DNA of 12,154 bases, from NCBI GenBank assembly GCA_031266095.1, contig JAISBR010000171.1, forward strand, positions 1-12,154, read 5' to 3'. The number at the start of each line of letters is the position of its first letter. The stretch's first letter is position 1. This document shows positions 5,952 through 12,154 of the stretch, one piece after another. Under the pieces are notes generated by a model that worked only from the letters and a program-made list of their open reading frames with translations, was not told the DNA's origin and ran no database searches. Both the position numbers and the translations under genes were made by a program. Source of the DNA: Treponema sp. (GTDB lineage: Bacteria; Spirochaetota; Spirochaetia; Treponematales; Breznakiellaceae).

Positions 5952-7112
5952 ATGAGGCTCCGGCGGAATGTTTTTTTTCTGTTTCTCGTTGTTTTCCTGC
6001 CATATACCCCTGTCCGTCTGGCGGCGCAAACCAGCAGGGCCGGGGACGCCGCAGGGCCGGAGATTTTTTCACTTATTCCGCTTCTTGAGGCCGCCTTCAA
6101 CGGCGAATTGCGTTGGCGGCCCGACTGGCCCGAAGATATTCCCCCGGACGGCTTTTCGCTTACCGGAGAAAGGACGGGTGCGCCGCGAATCCCCGTCGCC
6201 CTTACCCTTTCAAATGGCGTCGAAAGTTTCGGCTTTGAGCGGGATGGCGCGGGACGACTCAGGGAATTCCCGTTTTTTTCGAGGAACGCCTGTTTAAGGG
6301 TAAAAGCCGTTTATGATTCTTCCGGCGCGATGGCGCGTATGAGCGTCGATATCACGGCGTCCGCCGCTTCCGAAAATGAGACCGGCGTTGACAGCGCCGG
6401 TAATCAGACAGCTCAAAGCGAAGCCGTCGAGATAACCTGGGATATTGAATTTCCGCCGGGGTTTTTCCCTTATGGTGATAATTCGCCGGGCGGGGTTTTT
6501 CCCCCGCTGAAGGTTTCCCGGGATAACGCCAGCTTTTTTGTCATTTTATTTGAAAGCCCGGCCTTCCTCTCCGAAACCTGGTACGATGGGGAGGGAAATC
6601 CACTGAGCTATTTCAAGGCCCCTGTCCGCCTGGAAGACGGCGCCTGGCGTATACAGTCCCTTCATTTCTGGAGCGCGGAAAGCTCGTACTCCGAGGAATA
6701 TTCGTTTGATTCAGGCGGTAATATAAGCGAAGTACGTTCCACGGACGGCAGATTTTCAGCTCTATACCTGGGCAATCGTCCGCGGTATTGGGAACGGCAG
6801 CCCGCTTCCGGCTCTCAGGAGACCTCCCATTTCGCCTTACAGTGGGATGAGCGGGGCTTTTTGTTAAGCCTCAGATTAGAAGACACTGTCCTGGCTTCGG
6901 AGGATACTCCTTTGGAGCCTGCGGCCGGGGTAATCCCGGCTGAAGATGCCGGGACGGAACCCCCGCCGCTGGAATACCGTTATGAATATGGGTGGGATAC
7001 CGGGGGAAACTGGATAAGCCGCCAGGATATCGTCATAATCAGCCGTTTCGGCGTATTTATACCCCTGCCTGACCGGGTCTGGACCCGCCGTATCAGCTTT
7101 TGGGAGGACTAG
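5952..7112 (+). CDS. Exported hypothetical protein with YD-like repeats
   Basis: Protein of 386 residues, family not recognised. The start at 5952 is chosen because it gives a proper signal peptide (MRLRR, hydrophobic core 7-18, cleavage near Ala24-Ala25-Gln26) and matches the promoter; an in-frame ATG at 5895 would add 19 residues ahead of the signal and lies upstream of the promoter. The mature part carries six short motifs of the form aromatic or Arg, Asp, two residues, Gly: FERDGAGRL (95-103), YDSSGAM (121-127), YDGEGNPL (211-218), FDSGGNIS (252-259), WDERGFL (298-304) and WDTGGNWI (348-355). They resemble the turns of YD/RHS repeats, so a beta-sheet structure in the periplasm or on the surface is likely. 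There is no lipobox and no barrel-like C-terminal aromatic. Function unknown. The next gene starts two bases after its stop. Confidence 0.8.
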   Translation: MRLRRNVFFLFLVVFLPYTPVRLAAQTSRAGDAAGPEIFSLIPLLEAAFNGELRWRPDWPEDIPPDGFSLTGERTGAPRIPVALTLSNGVESFGFERDGAGRLREFPFFSRNACLRVKAVYDSSGAMARMSVDITASAASENETGVDSAGNQTAQSEAVEITWDIEFPPGFFPYGDNSPGGVFPPLKVSRDNASFFVILFESPAFLSETWYDGEGNPLSYFKAPVRLEDGAWRIQSLHFWSAESSYSEEYSFDSGGNISEVRSTDGRFSALYLGNRPRYWERQPASGSQETSHFALQWDERGFLLSLRLEDTVLASEDTPLEPAAGVIPAEDAGTEPPPLEYRYEYGWDTGGNWISRQDIVIISRFGVFIPLPDRVWTRRISFWED

Positions 7113-7114
7113 CA

Positions 7115-7378
7115 ATGGGTCTTTCAGAGGAATGGCGGGATATCAAGTATACGGAAACCTTTGAGGAAGAACTGCGGGGTCTGGAACGCCGCAGGCAGGC
7201 GGATCCAAACTGTAAAATAGCGGATTTGGAGGGGGTTCTCAAGCATTTATACATCATGGATGGAGCCGACTGGGGCGGACGGGGTGATGTGCAGGATACG
7301 GTTATGGCCGCTACCATTGCCGCGTATGAACATTTTATCGCTCAATGGAAGGCGGATTCGGCCGCGAAAATACCCTGA
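7115..7378 (+). CDS. Small conserved-looking hypothetical protein, 87 residues
   Basis: Not recognised. It is a soluble, acidic and charged protein without signal or membrane segment: a helical N-terminal half rich in Glu and Arg (EEWRDIKYTETFEEELRGLE, 5-24), then a second probable helix (DTVMAATIAAYEHFIAQWK, 60-78), with GADWGGRGD (50-58) between. The start is ATG at 7115 with GGGAGG at 7102-7107, seven bases upstream; that ribosome site lies inside the last codons of the preceding gene. A TTG at 7100 in the same frame overlaps the ribosome site itself and is rejected. Two bases separate it from the exported-protein gene, so both are probably on one mRNA with coupled translation. No function can be given. 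Confidence 0.78.
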   Translation: MGLSEEWRDIKYTETFEEELRGLERRRQADPNCKIADLEGVLKHLYIMDGADWGGRGDVQDTVMAATIAAYEHFIAQWKADSAAKIP

Positions 7379-7458
7379 TTAGGAATAGTGTGTTTATCTC
7401 AATGGGGCAGGATTTACCGTGTTTTGTACGCAAACTGTTACCTTCCCGATTCTGGGGT

Positions 7459-7472
7459 GTTATATTAATAAC
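7459..7472. promoter_or_regulatory. Palindrome containing a -10-like box
   Basis: GTTAT (7459-7463) and ATAAC (7468-7472) form an inverted repeat around ATTA. TATATT (7461-7466) matches TATAAT at five of six. At 17-base spacing the -35 would be TTACCT (7438-7443), which is weak. If it is a promoter, a repressor bound to the palindrome would block it. Confidence 0.3.
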
Positions 7473-7544
7473 AGGCTAAGTACAGTTTCATGTTCCTCCT
7501 ATTTTTCTACCCCGGAGTTGCTCCTTTCTTCGGGGTTTTTTTTT
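7473..7544 (+). ncRNA. Candidate small RNA with anti-Shine-Dalgarno segments
   Basis: About 72 bases between a -10-like box and a strong intrinsic terminator, in a gap with no reading frame. The predicted unpaired part contains TTCCTCCT (7493-7500), complementary to AGGAGGAA-type ribosome sites, and the terminator loop contains GCTCCTTT (7520-7527), complementary to AAAGGAGC. Two C/T-rich segments exposed ahead of and within a terminator hairpin are a layout known from small RNAs that block ribosome sites. Equally it could be the leftover 3' end of the upstream operon transcript or an attenuated leader for the deacetylase gene. Promoter evidence is weak. Confidence 0.35.
7510..7544 (+). terminator. 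Strong intrinsic terminator
   Basis: CCCCGGAG (7510-7517) pairs with CTTCGGGG (7528-7535) over 8 bp with one G-T wobble, loop of ten bases, followed directly by nine T (7536-7544). It is the best terminator in the window. It ends either the transcript of the two genes at 5952-7378 or a separate small RNA. Confidence 0.9.
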
Positions 7545-7550
7545 GTTTGC

Positions 7551-7579
7551 TTGAAATCATCAATGACACGGTTTAGATT
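7551..7579 (+). promoter_or_regulatory. Candidate promoter for the deacetylase-family gene
   Basis: TTGAAA (7551-7556, five of six to TTGACA) and TAGATT (7574-7579, four of six) are 17 bases apart. The predicted start near 7586 would open the mRNA with a small hairpin, GGCAG (7587-7591) pairing with CTGCC (7604-7608). An alternative -10, TAGAAT (7613-7618), lies closer to the gene but has no -35. Confidence 0.45.
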
Positions 7580-7632
7580 TTTTTAAGGCAGCTATTCCAA
7601 AATCTGCCGTTTTAGAATAACCTTAACTAATT

Positions 7633-8724
7633 ATGGACTTACTCTACGAGCCGAGCTGTAAATTCTCCCACAGGGATTACGGTATCATGCTTCCTATCTC
7701 TCCATCCAGGGCAGCCCGTATCATCGAATCCCTTAACGCCGCCCCGCTTGATATGACCGCCGCCTCTCGTAAACTGGGGCTGCCCGCCGGTCCCGTGTTG
7801 AGCAGGGAGGACTTGGAACGGGTACACTCAAAAGATTTTATCGCCGCTCTGTATGGCGAAGGCCCCGGCGGAAAACAGTCCCTGCTTGAGGCAATACTTA
7901 GCGCTTGGGAGCTTATTGATGAGGAGGGGTGTCCCCATCGTTACGAGCCGGAACAGGCGACCCGCCCATTGGAAGAACTCTTCGGCAAGGTACTGGCTCA
8001 GGCCGGCGGGACTTATCTTGCCTGCCGCCTCGCCCTTGCGGCGGAGATCGGCGGTCCCGGTTTCTGTTACTACCTTGGCGGCGGCCTGCACCACGCCCGG
8101 TACGAGGGTGGGACCGGCTTTTGCCTGATCAACGATATTATGATCGCCGCCCGGAAAATTCAGGCTGAACAGCGGGCCGGGTTAATCTGGGTTGTAGATG
8201 TGGATGCCCACAAAGGATGCGGGACCGCAGAGTTGATACACTTTGCCCGCCAACGGGGAGAACTGCACGCCCTTGACGGCGGCGCGGACCTTCCCCGGAT
8301 TTTCAACCTTTCGATTCACATGACCCGTGGCTGGCCCCTGGACGAAGAAACCCTGGCGAAAGCCCGGCCCGGACGCGCGCCCTGTATCCCCGCAGATGTG
8401 GAAATACCCATAGGAGCCGGACAGGAGTATCGCTACATTACGGAACTTGAATCTGGTCTGCGAAAACTGGAGCAGCTTTCAGAAACAGCCTCTCCTGACT
8501 TAGTCATTGTGGTAGACGGCGCCGATCCTTACGAACATGACGGGCTTCTCTCATCTTCCCTGATGAAGCTCAGCCTGGACCAGTGTATTCAGCGGGACCG
8601 GCTCATCTATGACCGCCTCAGAAACCGAAATATCCCTTCGGCGTGGATCATGGCCGGCGGTTATGGAGAACAAGCCTGGGAACCAACCGCGGCGTTTCTG
8701 GCTGCGGCAATGACACAACCATAA
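7633..8724 (+). CDS. Histone deacetylase / AcuC-family zinc amidohydrolase
   Basis: Member of the arginase/deacetylase fold family (COG0123), enzymes that remove acyl groups from lysine or polyamine amines with one bound metal ion. Its 363 residues are a normal length and cytoplasmic (no signal). Expected residues seen: catalytic His pair His153-His154 in GGGLHHARYE, metal ligands Asp191 and His193 in DVDAHKGCGT (189-198), third ligand Asp298 in DGADPYEHDG (295-304), and the transition-state Tyr344 in AGGYG. Odd: the usual HHGDG reads HKGCG, so the second His is Lys194 and the Asp that normally pairs with the second catalytic His is Cys196. The enzyme may be altered in activity or substrate. 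The start at 7633 keeps the family N-terminus; no ribosome site is visible before it. A terminator and promoter separate it from the upstream genes, so it is probably transcribed alone. Confidence 0.9.
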   Translation: MDLLYEPSCKFSHRDYGIMLPISPSRAARIIESLNAAPLDMTAASRKLGLPAGPVLSREDLERVHSKDFIAALYGEGPGGKQSLLEAILSAWELIDEEGCPHRYEPEQATRPLEELFGKVLAQAGGTYLACRLALAAEIGGPGFCYYLGGGLHHARYEGGTGFCLINDIMIAARKIQAEQRAGLIWVVDVDAHKGCGTAELIHFARQRGELHALDGGADLPRIFNLSIHMTRGWPLDEETLAKARPGRAPCIPADVEIPIGAGQEYRYITELESGLRKLEQLSETASPDLVIVVDGADPYEHDGLLSSSLMKLSLDQCIQRDRLIYDRLRNRNIPSAWIMAGGYGEQAWEPTAAFLAAAMTQP

Positions 8725-8773
8725 CGGATCAAAGACAGGGGATATCCCTTTTGGCGTAGAGTTACAAACGCTG

Positions 8774-8810
8774 GAGGCTTTCCCAAAACTTCAGTTTTTG
8801 GGAAAGCCTC
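8774..8810. repeat. CTTCAG-core hairpin between convergent genes
   Basis: GAGGCTTTCCCAAAAC (8774-8789) pairs with the segment 8794-8810 over 16 bp with one bulged T (8799), around a TTCA loop. It shares the apical core AAAACTTCAGTTTT with the hairpin at 2053-2082, but the lower stem is different and still paired. It lies between a plus-strand gene ending at 8724 and a minus-strand gene ending at 8858, so it could act as a two-way terminator or RNA 3' end, although no T tract flanks it. A weak palindrome GGGATATCCC (8739-8748) lies just upstream. Confidence 0.75.
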
Positions 8811-8857
8811 ATTGGTAAGCTCACAAAACACATTCATCCCGCCGGCCGGGCCGGGTT

Positions 8858-10120
8858 TCAAAACACCGCCAGCGTTAAGCTCATCTCAAACTTCCACAGG
8901 GCGGCTTTCTTCGGGGCCACGTCCCCTAATTGTGGCAGAAACACCCCGCTCCCAAACGTCAGGTACAGGTCCGACACCGGATTCGCCACCAGGTTCATGT
9001 ACGCCTCCCCTCCCAGCGCGTACTTGTCCGCGTGTATCTCTACACCGGTCCACTCCACCGTTGTCAGCTTTGAGCTCTTTAAAAAGTACGATGCCGACAG
9101 CTGCGCTGAAAACGTTTCATGCAGCCGCGCCGTGTACGCCGCCCGCAGGTGCGTCAGCCCAGACAGTTTCGCCTGTAACACTTCCCCCTGCGCTACCGTT
9201 GTCAAAGGCATAAAAAACCCCAGCGGCGTGTCGTCCGCCTTCCCCGAACCGTAACGCCCGGTCAACGAAAACTGGTCCCGTATTGCCGTCGGCGGCATCC
9301 ACGCCAGCCCCAGCTCCGCCGCCAATCCCAGCTTCGCCTCATCATCCGGCGTTTGCAGCAGCTCCAGCGCCCCGCCCGCCTCAAACACCAGCTGGTTCCG
9401 GTAGGGCATTGTCACCTTCCCCGCGAAGTATTCGCTGTGGTAGCGGTCGTCCTCCCCGTTCAAGTCGAACTGCCCCAGGGCCGCCAGTTTCACCCGCGCG
9501 AGACCCCCCACCGCCGGGTGTTCCCAGTCAACCGCCGCCAACAGCCGCTGCCCTGCAAAGTAGGTAGCGACATCGTCGGAATCATACCCCCGGAGGAGGT
9601 TCACCTGGTCACGGGGGCTCACGGTGATGTTGGCGGTTTTTTTGTACTGGAGCCCTGTGTACCAGGTCCCCACACTCAACACGCCTTCCCCGACGTCTTG
9701 CGCGAGCTGGGCGCCGTCAAAGAGACCGGCGGCTATGAGGCCCAGGGGGTCCACATAGGTGCCCCGGCCAAAGCGGAAACCCGTGCCCCGGCCCGAGCGC
9801 AGGGTCACCTCCGTGCGGAGCAGTTCCGGTATCACGGCAAAGTCTAGGTTATCGACCCGGGGGGTGAGGGCGGCGGAGACGTAGAGGTCCCCGTTGTCAA
9901 TCAGCATGGCGGAAAACCAGGGGATAAAGCTGCCCGACCATTTAGCGAGGCGCATGTCGCCGCTGAAGGCGTCGTCCAGGCCTGCGGATTGTTTGAAGAG
10001 GAGACCGAAGTCCACCGCCTCGAGGGGGGAGGCAAGGAAGAGGAGGACGCCGAGCAGCGCGCCGAGGCGTTGGTGTTGGTGTTGGCGTAGCTGTAGTGAT
10101 TGTGATTGCGGGGTTTTCAT
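8858..10120 (-). CDS. Predicted outer-membrane beta-barrel protein
   Basis: Exported protein of 420 residues, family not recognised by name. The N-terminus is a long Gln/His-rich lead (residues 2-18), then a hydrophobic core (about 20-30) and a likely cleavage after LASPLEA (29-35). The mature part alternates polar and hydrophobic residues with many Gly, Tyr, Phe and Thr, as in amphipathic beta strands (for example LRTEVTLRSGRGTGFRFGRG, about 101-120), and ends SLTLAVF with a terminal Phe, the mark recognised by the BAM machinery. A transmembrane barrel is therefore likely. No POTRA-like or plug domain is apparent. The start is ATG at 10120 with GGAGGAGG seven bases upstream. That ribosome site lies in the last codons of the upstream gene, whose TAA overlaps this ATG by one base (TAATG), implying translational coupling. 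It is the last gene of a three-gene envelope operon. Confidence 0.82.
   Translation of the reverse strand: MKTPQSQSLQLRQHQHQRLGALLGVLLFLASPLEAVDFGLLFKQSAGLDDAFSGDMRLAKWSGSFIPWFSAMLIDNGDLYVSAALTPRVDNLDFAVIPELLRTEVTLRSGRGTGFRFGRGTYVDPLGLIAAGLFDGAQLAQDVGEGVLSVGTWYTGLQYKKTANITVSPRDQVNLLRGYDSDDVATYFAGQRLLAAVDWEHPAVGGLARVKLAALGQFDLNGEDDRYHSEYFAGKVTMPYRNQLVFEAGGALELLQTPDDEAKLGLAAELGLAWMPPTAIRDQFSLTGRYGSGKADDTPLGFFMPLTTVAQGEVLQAKLSGLTHLRAAYTARLHETFSAQLSASYFLKSSKLTTVEWTGVEIHADKYALGGEAYMNLVANPVSDLYLTFGSGVFLPQLGDVAPKKAALWKFEMSLTLAVF
10069..10087 (-). repeat. Hexamer repeat within the barrel protein's signal region
   Basis: On the minus strand CAACAC occurs twice, followed by CAACGC, coding Gln-His-Gln-His-Gln-Arg just before the hydrophobic core. 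A second hexamer, CAATCA, is doubled a little upstream, near the start codon. Gain or loss of a unit would keep the frame and only change the length of the signal peptide's N-region. Confidence 0.5.
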
Positions 10121-10587
10121 TAGAACGCCTCCTCCGTAAAGCCGGACCGGGCGGCAAGGATGCGGCCCAGTATAAAGAAGAGCTGGTCGCCCGAGACCGG
10201 CATAGCCGGGTCCGAGCGGTCCTGGATGACGCGGCGGTAGATAAGCTCGCGGTAGGCGTAATGGGGGCCGGGGAAGAGGGAATAGAAGAGACCGCCTTTG
10301 AGCTTGAAGGCCCGCATGACCAGGAAGGAAACCTGCCCGAGGCGGGCGGGGTCCAGGGGACCGGCGGCAGCGGGGAGCCAGCGGCGGTCCTGGGCAAAGC
10401 GGAAAGCGGCCTCCGGCTCGACCGGAGCGCCGGTATCCGCGGCTTCCAGGACAAAGCGGGCCGCCGTAGCGTAAGACAGGGAGGGCGACTCCAGGGCGGC
10501 CTCCAGTTCATCCGCGGTCTGGGCCCCGGCCGCTGTCGTCAGCGCCAGGAACGCCGCCGCTATTACTATACTCATAACGTTTCGCAT
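10120..10587 (-). CDS. Small exported hypothetical protein, 155 residues
   Basis: Not recognised. Residues 1-22 form a signal peptide (MRNVMSIVIAAAFLALTTAA) with cleavage near Gly-Ala-Gln (21-23). The mature part of about 130 residues appears mostly helical and Ala/Glu/Arg-rich, with no transmembrane segment, so it is probably periplasmic. Recognisable stretches for homology searching are ARFVLEAADTG (43-53), VSFLVMRAFKLKGGLFYSLF (85-104) and PVSGDQLFFILGRIL (129-143). The start at 10587 has AAGGAG on the minus strand (10597-10602), nine bases upstream; this site covers the stop codon of the preceding gene. Its own stop overlaps the start of the barrel gene. Its position between a beta-helix protein and a barrel protein suggests a periplasmic partner or chaperone for one of them, by inference only. 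Confidence 0.78.
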   Translation of the reverse strand: MRNVMSIVIAAAFLALTTAAGAQTADELEAALESPSLSYATAARFVLEAADTGAPVEPEAAFRFAQDRRWLPAAAGPLDPARLGQVSFLVMRAFKLKGGLFYSLFPGPHYAYRELIYRRVIQDRSDPAMPVSGDQLFFILGRILAARSGFTEEAF

Positions 10588-10600
10588 ATTTTCTCACTCC

Positions 10601-12154
<1,554 letters not shown>

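Noticed and set aside
9353..9847. 164-codon plus-strand frame across the barrel gene
   Set aside because: No ribosome site, no motif, and it overlaps a minus-strand gene with signal peptide and terminal Phe. The frame at 10096-10647 is rejected on the same grounds.

Overview
The window looks like a piece of a treponeme (spirochete) genome, possibly from a gut-dwelling lineage. I infer this from the gene set: a BMP/TmpC-type nucleoside-uptake operon, Gram-negative export signals, an outer-membrane barrel ending in Phe, a beta-helix surface protein, and genes with no family I can name. No rRNA or tRNA is present to confirm it. Coding DNA is moderately GC-rich. The first ~480 bases are clearly AT-rich. 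The last 82 bases are an unbroken G run, which looks like an assembly or sequencing artefact at a contig end.

Layout. Bases 1-951 hold no confident gene: a weak terminator-like hairpin, a two-copy tandem repeat of about 150 bp, a GC-rich stretch able to form hairpins, and a short doubtful reading frame. Bases 952-5799 (+) are a complete ABC uptake system: exported substrate-binding protein, double-domain ATPase and two permeases. It is closest in type to purine-nucleoside importers (PnrA/TmpC of Treponema pallidum; YufOPQ/Nup systems). Three successive hairpins separate the binding-protein gene from the ATPase gene, which suggests uneven expression along the operon. The last three genes are tightly packed, each with a strong Shine-Dalgarno sequence.

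Bases 5917-7378 (+) are a second unit. A promoter whose predicted start falls at or near the ATG (leaderless-like) precedes an exported protein with six YD-like repeats and a coupled 87-residue hypothetical protein. Bases 7379-7632 hold a candidate small RNA with a strong intrinsic terminator, then a promoter for the next gene. Bases 7633-8724 (+) encode a histone-deacetylase/acetoin-utilisation family hydrolase with most catalytic residues but a changed HHGDG motif.

Bases 8858-12073 (-) are a convergent three-gene operon: a beta-helix repeat protein whose start is lost in the G run, a small exported protein, and an outer-membrane beta-barrel. Stop/start overlaps and shared SD sequences indicate coupled translation, so the three probably make one cell-envelope assembly. 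This is the best candidate for an undescribed system here. A second theme is a dispersed hairpin element with a fixed apical core (AAAACTTCAGTTTT) and changing but still paired stems, seen in two intergenic gaps, with a half copy in a third.
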